Source of the DNA: Membranipora membranacea
Taxonomy: Eukaryota > Bryozoa > Gymnolaemata > Cheilostomatida > Membraniporidae
Length of the DNA: 64,000 nt
Direction: 5' to 3'
Assembly: GCA_914767715.1 (NCBI GenBank)
Contig: OU612072.1
Span: forward strand, 15,996,001 to 16,060,000
Part shown: piece after piece, positions 11,547-25,400 of the stretch
How positions within the stretch are numbered: the stretch's first letter is position 1
How the letters are laid out: each line of letters begins with the position of its first letter
The notes under the pieces: generated by a model
Database searches by the model: none
Seen by the model: only the letters and a program-made list of their open reading frames with translations
Told to the model about the DNA's origin: nothing
Made by a program: the position numbers and the translations under genes

Positions 11547-12349
11547 ATGGTTTCCAACAAGCACACAGCTGTGATAGTGGGATGTGTTATCATCTCCGCT
11601 CTGTTGGTGATATCTGCTGACGCTGGTCCTGTTGCCCCTCCAAGCTCTTCGCTGAGAAGTTATCTACACAAGCGGTTCAACATGAACGAAGAGAAAACAG
11701 GCGTGGACGTAAGTACTTAACATAATTATCTTATTTTCATTCGGTGAATTTGCGGACGTGGATCACTTTCCTAATATTGAACAATAAGTTGTATGACAAT
11801 CTTGACCTTTTGCTAACATCCTATATTTTTTAATGCATACCTGGTTTAGAATGAACCACCCGTTTGCGGTATGAATAACGGTCAATTAGTTGGTAATCTG
11901 GTTGTATCTGTTACTTATCTTGTATACAGAACCAAAATTTTTTTTTAATATAAACTTTATAATTTCCTAAAGTTTTGTTATCATTAGAAGCTTTTTTGCT
12001 CCCTTTATCAGACTATAATTCAGAACTGTCAATACTCAGATACAGAATATTGGTTCCCTCAGCCAATTTGCCAAGTATTCTGATGCCACTTGCTTCAGTC
12101 TTGGCTTAACCGGGACAGAATTTGTTTCAATTTAATTGTAGCACACCGCAGTTAGATACAAAAAAATCCTCTGCCTATAGAAATTTTATCACCAGTCTAA
12201 TATTTATTTTGCAGCAACTTGATGAGTGTTACGAGCAGTACGGACAGAGTAAGGAGGGAATATCAAGCTCCGAGTTCGATGCCTGCATCGCATTTGCCCA
12301 AATGTATATGAACTTCGAGAAAAGTATCAAGAGAAATCAACATTACTGA
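11547..12349 (+). CDS. Small secreted protein, 98 residues, unknown family
   Basis: Two exons, 11547-11708 and 12215-12349 (TGA), joined in phase 0 by a GTAAGT donor and a TTTATTTTGCAG acceptor. The first exon encodes a clear signal peptide: a hydrophobic core VIVGCVIISALLVIS, then ADA with likely cleavage before GPVAPP. The rest of the exon carries a dibasic site (YLHKR followed by FNMNEE) that could be cut by a furin/prohormone convertase. The second exon has two cysteines (DECYEQ and DACIAF) able to form one disulfide, and a degenerate EF-hand-like stretch around EGISSSEFDACI that lacks the usual acidic loop residues. Start chosen because ATCATGG follows the TATA box at a suitable distance. 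I do not recognise the family; a processed peptide precursor or a small extracellular binding protein are both possible. Confidence 0.72.
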
Positions 12350-12391
12350 GAAAACTACTGAGAAAACTGCTGAGAAAACTCAAGAGAAAAC

Positions 12392-12397
12392 AATAAA
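12392..12397 (+). promoter_or_regulatory. Poly(A) signal AATAAA of the small secreted-protein gene
   Basis: AATAAA 42 bp after the stop codon, following a short repeated GAGAAAACT(A/G)CT segment (about 12347-12380). This gives a very short 3' UTR, consistent with the compact gene. Confidence 0.75.
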
Positions 12398-13255
12398 CAC
12401 AAACTTTTGAACATTTATAACATTTTTTATCCATAATGACAGATGACTATCGTATCAGTTACAGTACAGCGACAGGACATTTTGGCAGTTAATATCCAAT
12501 AACTTAATGTGTAACTATTATCAGTAAAGTATGATCTCATTATTGTATCTGGAACAGCCTTGAAGAAGGATTAAGTTGCATGGATGTTGAATAACTTTTG
12601 AATAGCTTTCCATTTCCATCAGGATTCTAATGCGAATTTTGTTTTTGTTGATGAATCATTATATGAGTCATTGGTAATAATTTATATCATTTATAAAGAC
12701 TCTGTAGATTGAATGGGTTCTAGGTTTCAGCAGAACCATAATCCTTCAACTACCTCACGCTATTCAGGAATTATTCTGCAGAAATGGTTATATATTTTAT
12801 TAATATATAAAATATAAATATTGCAAATATCGGCAGCTACCTAACGTCTCTTAGATATGATTTTATTAGTGTATGTTATGATCGGCTTTCATCAGGTTGA
12901 CCCCTATCATCAATCCTCTCTCAGTTATTTGACTGATATGTCTGGTAAGGCACTAAGCGAAATAGTTTTGTTTCTGGATAATTTTGAGAAGGACGGCGGG
13001 TATGAAGTTTAATGATCTTTCTAGTTGATATATTTGAATAATCTATTTTATTATGAATACAGGTATACGATTAATATTACCTCTGATGGGTAAAAAAAGT
13101 GGTCGTAAGTACACTCATCAAATGTTCCAAATAGTTCAGCTATTGCCCAAAATCTACCAGCTATATAGTAAAACAATTCTGGGAGAAATTTACAGCGTGG
13201 CTGCACGAACGTTTCTTGTAGAGTTAAGATATAACCATAAATACCTTCATCCTCC
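12398..13255. other. Tail-to-tail intergenic stretch
   Basis: Lies between the 3' ends of the secreted-protein gene (+) and DRC5 (-). Very AT-rich, with an imperfect AT palindrome around 12789-12822 (ATATATTTTATTAATATATAA). No coding signal seen; the 74-codon frame at 13053-13277 has no supporting features. Confidence 0.5.
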
Positions 13256-13261
13256 TTTATT
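13256..13261 (-). promoter_or_regulatory. Candidate poly(A) signal of DRC5
   Basis: TTTATT on the plus strand reads AATAAA on the minus strand, about 160 bp beyond the DRC5 stop codon at 13423. It is the nearest canonical hexamer I found in the right orientation. Confidence 0.4.
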
Positions 13262-13422
13262 GGACTGTCTGCAATAGTGGGTTTCAGTTTTTCTATAATT
13301 CAAGTCACATAAAGAAAACATCAGGTTTTAAATTGGTTGCCAGGTTGGAACTTAACTTAGCTTGAAGTTTGAACTGGCAAACATGAGCAAAATATACACA
13401 GTGTCATCAATCGTCAATCGGC

Positions 13423-16400
13423 TTATGTCTGTTTTTGTTTTCTTAGGTTTAACTCTCTCTCCCTCTCTCTGTTCTGGTGTAATATCTGGTATATACAGTA
13501 CTCGGCCTCGGTTCCACACTCTGTTAGCCTCAGGTCTATATGTGTGATAGTTTTATTCTCCTCCATATTCTGTTGGAGCTGCTTACCTCCATCCTAAAAT
13601 GAAATAGAAATTTCAAGTTTTAAAGTTTTGGACAGAAGTTTTTTCTCATTTTTCATCATAAGTAATGTGCTTGTATAACCGACATCCTCTGAACTGTACC
13701 ATTAAACCAAAGAGCTCTCCTCGCTCACTTTGCACTAATCACCAGAGCTGTGTACCAAGGTTCTGCACCGCTTAGTACGCCAATAGCTTTTTTTTGTGAA
13801 TGCATATAGAGTGCTTGTCACACTACACTTTTTCTTTTAAGTCATGTAAAACTACCCCGCTATAAACCCTATGGTTCCTGTGAGAGTTGCAATAAACTCT
13901 CAATAATAATAATAATAGTTCATTTATATACCGCTTAATGTTAGCCACAATGGGTACTTCTAAGCGGTTTTGCACGAAATCATTACCGCCCAGTCATTGG
14001 GTCCAAACACTCCAAAGCCAACCCTGACTAATGGGGACCTACATCGCATAAAGCGCTGGTACCTATTGGAACACCCTACCAAACTCGGCTTCTCAGGTAA
14101 CCAGTGGCCATGCGCGGGAGTCAAATCCTGGTCGTCAGATTGATGATCCAACCTGCTAACCTGATAAACTGTTATCTTATCTATCTATATCAAGAGTACT
14201 GCTCACAGTAAAACTTGTGGTTCCTGGATTGCGCAAAGCTTGACTCCTTTCACAAGCGCCCAAAGGAGATCACCCAAGATTTTCCAAAAAACCTTTGATC
14301 GATTCCAGGGATGAAGTTTACCTCGAAATGTCTGGTCTTGGCGGCTGAGTCTAAGCCCTTGATGACAGGATGGCCCACTGGGTTTTGAACATGTGCCGAA
14401 CACAAAGTTTTATTCAATCTCAACAACAATGAGCATTAATTTTCTGTCCCAGAGGTGCATATCATCATACAGCAACTCAAGTCAAAGCTTGTAATCAGAT
14501 GTCATGATTATAAAAATTAATAGTTTACTTGAAAATTCGGTCATCATATTTTTGTTTTTGCCTAATGATAGCAACAAAATAAAACAAATTCTGTTTAGTA
14601 CTCTGTTGATCTAAGCTTTGATTTGTGACCATTCTCTCAAATGATCAACAGAAAAGCTAAACTCATGCAGGATTTCCTTGACCCAAAATGAACTACATGA
14701 CCAATCGTATTAATGCTAATCATATTGGGCCCCTGGGGTGTGCTGTCCGAAGTTATGCTAAGGTCAAAAAGGCACACAATACCTAGAAACATGCACCTCA
14801 AACAATCTCGAGGCTTCAAATACAATATTCTGCAAAATAATCCTGCCAAGATCAGGTATGGTATTTTCGTGGCTGCTGATCACGTGGGAATTCAGAGTTA
14901 TGTAAAAAGGGTCTCACTGCTCGCAATGTCTGAAAGCTGAACAAAGAATAGCATTAAGTGAGTAGGGCTTGCACTGATATTGTCAATCAAGTTAGTTACA
15001 CATACAACTGCGCTCGTACCACCATTGGATAGAGTTTCAAACTGAAGATGGTGGATTATAGGGCTTGAACAGTTGAAAAATCATCGACTGGTCAGTTATA
15101 TATTAAAGATTTTGTTCAACGTAACATAAAAACTTTTCATGGTGACCAAGGAGTTGTGGTTGTGACATACGTCCGTATTTTTTGTGATGTTTATTGTTAT
15201 AACTGATTGATATATGAGGGGTGAGTACTTGAAGGTAGACAAATTCCAGTAACACTGCAGGTAGAGTGCTGATATTCCGATGACAAGTTTTTGATGGTTT
15301 GCCTTTTCAAACAGGATAGAAACATGCACCATATTGTCACACACATGGCCGGCAAACAGAGGTGATCGTCAGTTTGTCAGGCTAGGCAGGCAGGGTGGCG
15401 TAGTGGTTGAGATCCAAGCTAGGCAATCTGAAGGTTGTTGGTTCGAATACCATTCACTACCCATGCCGCTAATGGAGGTGAGCTCTCCATACATTAGCCC
15501 AGCTTGCAAACTCCTACCATGTGCGCTTAGTTGAATTTCATGTGCATGTGTTTCTATCTAATATGTTTCATATCTTGTAAAGACAGCTGTCAATCTGCTT
15601 ATAAAAAGTGAATTACATTCTTTTTACAAGTTTACTCACCACTCCTATTCTGTTACATGATAGGTCTATCTTCTTTATCACCGAGTTACTAGCGATGACT
15701 TGAGCGAGGATATTAGCTGTCGGCTCGCTCAGCTCATTGCTGCCAAAGTTTAATTCCTGTAGAGTCGAGTTCTTCACCAGGGCTCTGGAGAATGAACAAC
15801 TTCACTTTATTTATCCATATAATGTCTGAATTGAGGCATTTCATTTTTACCCATAATGCATCACTAATCTGGAGCATTTTGGTATCAATTTGGAATTCCC
15901 AGAAAATTGCATCATGGGATACAATGTGACAGTAATCAATATGAAACTCATTGACCTTTATATTATACTAAGTTCCCCAAGGTTTTTGCATCTAATATAA
16001 ATATGGCAAGCAGTGGACCAGTTTATCTATACGATAACAGACGTATATGTTTTCTTCGAAGAATCAAAAAGAGGATTTCCAAGTACCTACTGCTAAAGAT
16101 ACACACCTGCAGATAGCCTGACCGCCTTCATCTCCCATTCTGTTCAGTCTTATATTCAGTGTTTTCAGAGTTGTATTTTTGGTGAGAGCATGGGCTATTG
16201 CCTGAGCACCTGTAACATATTAGTTGTGAATCATGACAGATTTGGTCATATAAAATTTGGATATTAAGTTGTACGAATAATTCCATCCCCATCTCCCCCC
16301 CCCCTAATCATCAAGTACCGAGACCTTAAACGTTTTTTGGCCACTAGAACCAAAAGAGAGCAGACATTGACGTCAGGCTAGTCACAAGATGCAGTTAATT

Positions 16401-19400
16401 CAACCCCCTCCCTCCTAACCCCCCCCCCCTCCCCAAATAAGATCATCTCATTGCCAGTGATGACTTAAATGACTTTATTCAGGGTGAATATGGGAAAGCA
16501 AGTCCCGAACTTCAGATTCAAATATGATACCTAAAATCCACATATCTACTATTCACTCATTTTAAGGGTCACCAGAAGTGGAATGCCATTATCCACCACC
16601 ACTTTTATAGTTGATGGTAGATTAGCTAAAATTAAATCGAAGACACCACCACGCACTCAATGTCACCATCTCAGCAGGGATATTTTGATTTTCCTAAATT
16701 TTAAGCAGATTTCAATCTTGTATCATGCCTATGATTCTTTATTATCACACGACACCATCATCATTTATTCTGGTTTTAAAACTGAAAAGTACCTAAGATC
16801 CCACCTATTGAATTTTTATGGTAATTTTGCTATTTGGTTTTATACATCTGTGCAGATCTGAACAGTTTTGGCACCCAAGGGACGTTAGGAATTTAATTTT
16901 TTTTTTCAAACTGCTATGCCATATTGACCGTAAGCTCAGGCAGGTCAGATAGTTGTGCTATATAAAACTTTTTAAAATGTCGTTCGTATCATGCCTTGTC
17001 CACTAGGCAGAAAATCCAAAGGTCAGATATTTATAAGCGACATTTGCATTTCCCTGATGACCAACGTATTGCGTCTTTGTCCCAACGAAGCCAATAAATT
17101 AAATGATTGATGAATAAGGCTCAAAATTAAGAAACTTAGACATGAACCATTTTTCCATTGCTCATTTGGAGAATTTACGGATGTCTAGTCCATGACTAAA
17201 TGAATGATAAATATTTGAAGGGTGTTAAGCAACCTAAATAAGCAATAAGCAACTCAATAAGCATAGTATGCTAGGATAAAGGGATGAAGAGATATATACA
17301 CCCTAGGGTACCGGGGATTGGAACAGTCCATCATGGAAGCTCTCCCAGTGTGAACAACGAATGGGAAAAACCAATAGACAATTTTCTGAGCTTTATTTTA
17401 AGCCCATGTTTGGAGTTGTCCTCTCTTCAGTCTGGTACTATGAAGTAAATCTTACCAGGTGCTTTTATTTGGTTGTCGTTTATGCTCAGCTTCACCAGTT
17501 TACTGTGATTGTTGAGAAACTTTCCTATAGCCCTAGCTCCTCTGTCACTGATGAGATTGTGCGAGACGTCTAGCTCTGTAAGACCAGGATGGTCGAGAAT
17601 GTGGCTTATCATCACTCTGATCTTATCATCATCAACCTATGATTAGATTTCAAAGAAATTTTAATGTGATGTTTGATTTTAGTTCTGTCAAAATATCCTA
17701 CAGCTCACTGATCACTTGAGGCATTCATTTGATGGGATGTTTCATGGCGCTGGGTATGGCTCTTTTCGGGGCTAAATGGGACAATTTATTCAATAAGTAG
17801 AAATTCTCCTTTGTTTCCTGGTCTGAACTCACTGCAGATTAAGATTGTAACTTTGCTAGGAAATGTCAACAGTTTGATTTACAATGAACAACCTTTTTGT
17901 GTTTACCCCTACTATACCTAAAAGACTAAAATAGGCTGTTTTCTTTGTCTTCTTCTACATGCCACTTACATTATTACATACTTCAAAAGCCCAAACCAAG
18001 TCCCAATTATGTCCTAGCTTATCTCATCGTATATTTTGTTTGTCAGATAAGTTTAAATTTTGCAAAACCACTTTGCTAAGCGCAAAGAATATCAATCCAA
18101 TGAGCAATGTCTTTCATGTAGTGAGCATATCCGTTACATATCAGATAGTATGCTTGGGGTATATCTAGAAGTCATTTAAGAATTCCTTGATGATTGAAAT
18201 AAAGCCAAGTTCCAGAAGGTGTATATTTCCTTTTTTTCTAGCTGAATTAAAGTATTTTGATGTGACATTTCATGTTTTGCGAAACCAGCCTCGTTGAAAA
18301 TCTATATTCGAAGGGCATAAGTAGGTGTGAACTTGTAATCGCTGACATTTTTCTTAACTCAATACAGCATAGCTGTCGGCTAACCTGTGCTCTCAAGCAG
18401 AGCTTCGAATATAGCTTTCCTTGTACAAATAGCTTCAGGGTTATTTTACCTGTATTTCCTAAATTGTCTTGGCCACAGGTCACAGATATCAAGTAGACCT
18501 TGTAAAGGTTTGGCTATTTTTTTTTCCAGAGCTCAGTTTATTTTGATGATAACATTTTTTAATTTGCTCAAGGGTAGATCCAACATTTTTCTACCAAAGT
18601 TTTCCATTACAAAACAATTTTTTGTTTTGATACCTCACTGTTTGATGCGTTGTAGCCCCACTTATTTTTATATGCCAAATCTCTGAGCATATTCTAAGAA
18701 AATAACTCAATTAGAAAAATATGAGATGTGAGGTTGAGTAGTTCTTCAGCCTGGCATGCATGCTGGACCACAAAGCGCAACGCTTGCAGAAAAGAAACCA
18801 TAATTTTATATGAGCTAATCCAACTCACTGGCAAATAACATTAAAAGGTGATAGAAAAAGTCATTTTGAATTCTTCGCCCAATGAACTCAGGGCTCACAA
18901 CATTTTCTGGCAATTGACCGACAGCCGTGTATGTCAACCAAACACAAAATTTAATAGCATAGAGCAGTGAGACGGTTGCCCATAATTATTTGACAGTCTG
19001 AATGTATTGATTTTGTGATGAAGTGCTTTATAAGCACATTTACTAATAAAGGAAGTGTTGAAAAATTGTGACAAAGTTACAATGTGACAGTATGGGATTG
19101 GATTTGACAATTCTAAACTCAGTTTTGTGTGGTGAGAAGCATTGATGTACTGCGATCCCGGACTCAAAACAACAAATGGCTAACTGGTGAATTTAGATGA
19201 GGTGAGTTCCAGTCCTGGATTCTAAGTATTGATATGCTATGGTGGCAACAAATCTAATCCAAATTCATGAATCAATCAGCCAAAAAATGCAAAGCAAAGC
19301 ATTAATTTCTCATTGCATGATTACAAGAAACGGACAAAAAAGGTCAATGATCTCAATTTGACCAAAACACTTTGTCATGCTAAGCCAATGAAATCTTGAC

Positions 19401-22400
19401 CCACAACACTTCAAAGTACCAATGACCTCGCTGCTACCCTGCTGGTCATCTAGAATAAATTAAGTATCAAGGGCACAGCTGTCAATACTTTGATACAGAC
19501 AGACCTTATCCCCAGATGTTTATAGACTCTCTCAGTCTCATGTTTTCTCTTTATCACTGATTCCCCTGTGACGCCTCAAGAGGAGAATGTTGAGATAACA
19601 AAAACAGTCGTCCTCCCTCAAGGGGTTACAAACCGCTAAATATGGCCTAAAATTGCGTAATTACCAAACCTCACGGGAAGTCACTCGTTGATGCATCAGG
19701 ATGTTGTTCGAGGACACGGCACGCACATGGCCATGAATCGACATGTGTTCAGTGACCACAGGGCAAACATAGGCGGCATGAATTATTTTTGCTGATATGT
19801 GATATCAAACAAATCGAATTCAACCTCGGCCTTGACGGTTTTTTATGATCGATTTGACATCATAGTGTATCATTCCAACCCATATGCCAATTTAAATTAT
19901 TTTGAATGTCTTCAGGCACGGCAAGCATCCAAAAAGGTCCGTGATAGATTTTGGGAGTAAATATATACCCTTCAGGCATGTTCAAGCGCCAGATTATCGC
20001 TGCTGTCAGGACATTGAGCTTACAACTAAATTTTAGATATCTTTGATCGATAAACTTTTAATTTCAATCATAATTATTATCACAATATCCAGCTGTGTTA
20101 CATGACTTATGACAGTCATAGATGGCCTAATAACATAACATTATTGTAAAGTCGGACAGCCAAAAGGTTTAAACAGCATCAAGCGCAGGCTGCACCCTTA
20201 TGCACCATAGCACAATATTCTTGTCTAAATTCAGGAAACAGTTGCATCAAATCAAATTTAGTTATTATCTGCTCTTTTTTTCATCTTTTACTCTCACCCT
20301 TCTCAAGGTTTTAAGTATTTTTTTTAACTTTGAAGCCAATGAAAACCAGGCCCTCGTCCCCAGTCCAGATTATTTCCCAGTGGCTTCAGTAGTAACAATG
20401 TTTAATCTGGACTAGGGCCAAATTCCTAGAATCTGGTGGGTTAACTCGGTGGTGTTTTTTTATAAATGACGGAATCACCCTTTGCACTTGGGACCACTTT
20501 AAATATTCACATATTACTTGCAAAAACAAATGTTTGGTATATCTAGAATTTTAAAAGACTAAGAATCATAGTACCACCATTGGGATGTACACAGAAACTC
20601 GTCATTTTATATCCTTTGGGTATCATCATAGGATGTAAAATTTCAAGAATTCCGTACCATGAAACATAACAGCAACGTAAAAAGTCTGTTTATAAGCATT
20701 CATCATCAAACATTGTTTTTTTTCCGGGTTTAGGCAATATTCAGATGGACACCTCGTCGTAAATGAGTCACAGGCAACGGGCAACACAGCATGATCTAGT
20801 TTAGCGAAAAATATAAAATCCTTCAGCTTTGAGTCACAGTTTTGAGCTATCGATACATTGTTAGGAACCTGGCCTTTGATGAACTACTCATTTCAATAGT
20901 TGTCTGAAAACTAAGGTGCCAGACTAGTAGTTTTCAGCCACAGCATTTTACAATATACTAAGGGCTGTTGAGCCCCATGTGTGGCACCGACCTGCCTGCA
21001 CTTATGGCAACCAATATTTTGCTTTTCTTAATTCGGGATAAGAGGAGTGGTAACAACGCTAATTGTAGGACCTTAGGAAAAGTCCCCCCCCCCAATCCCC
21101 TATCTATAAGGCTCGTGTCTGAGCTTATCCTAGTTAGATTGATGAAATGGCCCAGACTGTCAAGAATTTAATCCAATTTTTCCAACAGTAGACTGTCTTA
21201 AACCTGATTTGAAGCCATTAGGTTGAGAATGGATTAAGATTTAGCATGAAGGGAGCGTACCAGTAGAAGGGGAGCAACTCCGATTCTCCAAAGCGGATTA
21301 AGCATGATCAAACGTTATAGATAAGCCATTACTCAATAATAAACCTAGACCAGACATCATATACCGCTAAGTTGTAGTAGAAGCAATGATAATATCATTG
21401 AATTACTGAAAAACTAATAAGTCTATCGCATTGAATTCCATATCTGGAATAGCATCATTAGCTTTCTCTTGCAAAACAAAGGGCTTGCAAAAATAGCCAG
21501 TCCCTAGTAGCAATCTAGAAATGCCCTAATCATCGACACTGTATGGGGTATAATTACTGTTTGCAATTTTGTAAACAAAACAATTTCTCAGGCTAATTAT
21601 TCATGCTACTAGGGACAGCCAATCAGATAACAGTCAGATGGGTCCCTGTGTTTAGTGTCCTAACCGTATAACGCTATGATACTATTTCCATTCTAAGAGA
21701 AGAATCTAATTCAGTGGTCTATCGGCTTTACACATACCTTGCTTCTTGTGATTGCGAATGATGTGAGGTGTTTGGTAGTTGCGATACATTTAGACAGCTG
21801 TAGACAGTCTCGTGTAGTGAACTGAAAAAGATTCCACTCAAAGTTCATACCGCAGTCCCTCACGCCGTACACCACACAGAATGTTCTCAGCTCGGGCAGG
21901 TCTTTGAATATGTCGTTGAAGTCAAAATGGTCTGTGTCCATTTCATCTCCTGTCAATCGAATAAAAAAAAAAAATCAAAAATAGAAATGTAAGAATAAGA
22001 AAATATACTATTGATATTTTTGATAATTTATAATGTAATGATGAAACTGTGCCCTAATTGTTTTAAAATAACATTAATATCAAAAAGATAAGATAGATAT
22101 AGGGCGCAAGTGGAATCCATCATTTGAATATTAACTTGAGTTTTTGATGAGACTGATAGCAATCCACAATCACACTAGAACTTTGCAGCCTCATTCTTCA
22201 CAAATGATTTACATGGATTTATATTGGCATCATTATCAGTCCTATGATGGGGAAGAAGTAATGTGTAGAATGTATAGTTTGTAATCCGAGTTGTCTTCCA
22301 TCTTTAAAAAAGGAAAACAACTCCTTGTCAAAATGAAAACCAATACGTGGTAATAATGACTAGTTTCACTGCAAGTGTCAGGCAAGAAAAAAAGGCTATT

Positions 22401-25400
22401 ATCTCTGTACTCGAGAACACTTGCTATATCAGTGGAGTGTATAATTTTCCATAGTTTGTAGCAGGTTATTAACATCCTGAAGTTAGTGGTTGTTCATGAA
22501 AGTCGAAAATATTTGTTACGATCTTTACGGTTATAAATCTTAACACCTTATCAAGACGTGCTTTAAGAGTGGACAATCGGGTTTCCTTTTTCCCCCGTGA
22601 ACCGCTTATTAAGATTCTTCGGCGAAAGCTTATCATCAGCATTACAAACTAGAATTTCCTGGTCAAGGATAGGATATTTATTATAAAAATGAACTGATCT
22701 TGCAGGGAATTCAAGGAAAATGATGCATTATGGGGATGTTGCATTGTGGGGATGTTGCATTGTGGGGATGTTGCATTATGGGGGATGTTGTACTATGGGG
22801 TATGTTGCATTGTGAGGGATGTTGCATTATGGATGATCTTGGTTAATTGTGGAAATGTTGTTACCCTGTTACACAGCAGTTGATTAGTTACTGATGAAGA
22901 AAATGTACCTGCATCTGACGCAGCGTCATCATCGTCCAGCTGGAATGCTTTAGGAGCCTCCCTAACTGGAGGTAGGAGTTGTCTTATATCAAGTTTTGTG
23001 ATGTAATTCTTAGATAGCTGTAGAACATCTCGTAGTTCTGTCATATCATCACCAGGAACAAAATGTTCTATCTTTTCCTGTAGGTTTCTGTGTAATGAGA
23101 AAATCAGCACAAAGTAAAGGAGTGATTATGAGCTTGAGTGTGACTATTCATGGCATGGTTGTTAGTTATTTTTTCCAAGCTAATGTGGTTGTTTATAATT
23201 TTCAAGGGATGATATAACGCCTACATACCTCTCAAAAAACATTCTTTTCCAGCTGTTATCATACTGCACAACGTCGCAGATCTCCCAGCGAGATTTGCAG
23301 CATCTCTTCCAGTAGCCTTCATCGTGGATGAGATTGGCTGTGACATGTAGAGGCAGGCGCTCTGATATCTTATCCAATACTTTAGCCTTGTGTTTAGGAA
23401 GCAGTTTGTCTATTATCCTTGAGTTGACTGTGAGAGATATTTTAGTATAGCTATTAATGTTGATTACATTGGGGTTAACTGTAAGTGTATACGATCAAAG
23501 CAAATATATGAATTTCACGGGGATTTGATGAGTTTAGATAAGCTCTGGCATAGCTTGCCAATCGATTTCTCTGTCAATTTATAGATTGGAATTACAAGCA
23601 GTACCATAAGTATGTCTTGAAATGTAGGAAATTTGTTTTAAGCAGCAGATTTTATAATAATGCAAGCCAAACATGGTGGAATGTGGTTGGCATGAAGCAA
23701 GCTCCTACAAGTTACGTCTACAATCATGGTAGCCAATGTGTTGGCTCTGATTGGCTGGAGGGAGGGAGGGAGGGAGAGAGGCTATGTCAGGTCAGATGGT
23801 ACTTTACTTTTTGTTATATAGTAGAAGTGAAAGTCATTCAGTTTCACTTATATTATATTCCAATAAGTACTTTCAGTGACCTGGCATTGGCTGACTTTCC
23901 CATCCAACATCCTACCAGATCTGAGCCATCACAATGGCTAATATTATGGGCAAATAAACAACTTACTTTCAAAGTTGTGCACGATGTGTTTGATACAGAG
24001 ATCAGTTAGTAGTGGTACTGTGGCTAGAGACCATTCAGGGTCCTCTGCTATAATCCTCCTCATGTTTCTCAGATCTGAGGCTGGGTTATCATTGTTAGCT
24101 GACCCTGCTGCGGGCTCTATCTGTTTACTATTTCGGCTAGCTATTAAAGAGAGAAGAATAATTGGATCAGCTGTATTGATGAGTTTATGTGATTTTTATG
24201 ATGATTTTTGAAGTCTGTTACATGAGACAGGACTTACTGGCGATTGTGACTGATCCGTGCTCTTGCCCTTGATTTGAATGGATCACTGAGATGACCCAGA
24301 TCTACTGTGAGAACCACAGATGTGCATCTGAAGCTGAAGCTGAAGTTATATGGGGTGAATTGTATATTCATCTACTTAGCATGCGGTTCATTATTGATGT
24401 ATGCTAGTTGGTGCACAAAAGTTGTGAACTCTAGGGTACAAGATTTTAAATGATGGCTTAGAGAGGCAATAATCAATCGGCTAGATGCTGATTGAGTTAG
24501 ATCCTTGATGATTCAAAACGGAGTGATGAAATAATAAGTGGATATGTTTGAGAACAACCACACATGACTTCTTTCCAATAATCTCCTTTTTATATCTTAT
24601 ACTATAATATATGTACGTAAAAACTATGTGACTTGACTTAGAAAAGTATAAGTGGAAAGCATCAAGACGCATTGCTGGCAGTTCAAAGTGCTGGATCCTC
24701 ATTCATGGTGGACAGTCATTCAACCTAACCATAGAACAGTCATTGTTGTCGGCCGACGCACAGCAAATGATGATAAGTATATATATGTACGCACAAATTA
24801 TATATGAGAACTGATAACTCACATTCAGGGGCAATCTGTCGTGTACCCAGCCTTTGTACAGCCTGTGATACCAGGTAAGGCTCGATTAAAGCTGAATTAG
24901 GAGCGGACATGATTTGTAGGTGGGAAGGATGATGGAAGAGTAGGAATTGGATGAAGCGAGTACTGTGACTAGGATAGAAGATGGTCTGTGAAGTTAATAA
25001 ATCATGACTGTGTGATCAACAATTAATATAGTAGGCATCATTGATAATAACGTAATGATCCACATTGTACAATGGGTGAAATATATTTTATGTGATTGAT
25101 AATTACAGGTTGGCATGAATGAGGCAGGAAAAATGAAATCAGGGGTTTTTGTGATAACTTGGGTAGCTCTAAGAGAATGAGCCTTCACAAACTAATGAAG
25201 ACTCTACTGGATACTCGCTCGAGACAAAAAAGAAATGACTAACAATTCTCCAACTATCGAGCAAGTTTGAGAGATTTTAAAGTTGCTTGTAGCGCTGGCC
25301 TGAAACACAGGGATGAAAGCAATCCATAATTTCAAGTCACTTGTAGACTCAATTATTGTACTAACTTATGATAATTTGATTTAAGGATTGGTATATTTCT

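Noticed and set aside
23617-24009. 130-codon plus-strand open frame
   Set aside because: It runs through a MITE (23740-23927) and antisense to DRC5 exon 3; no splice or family evidence.
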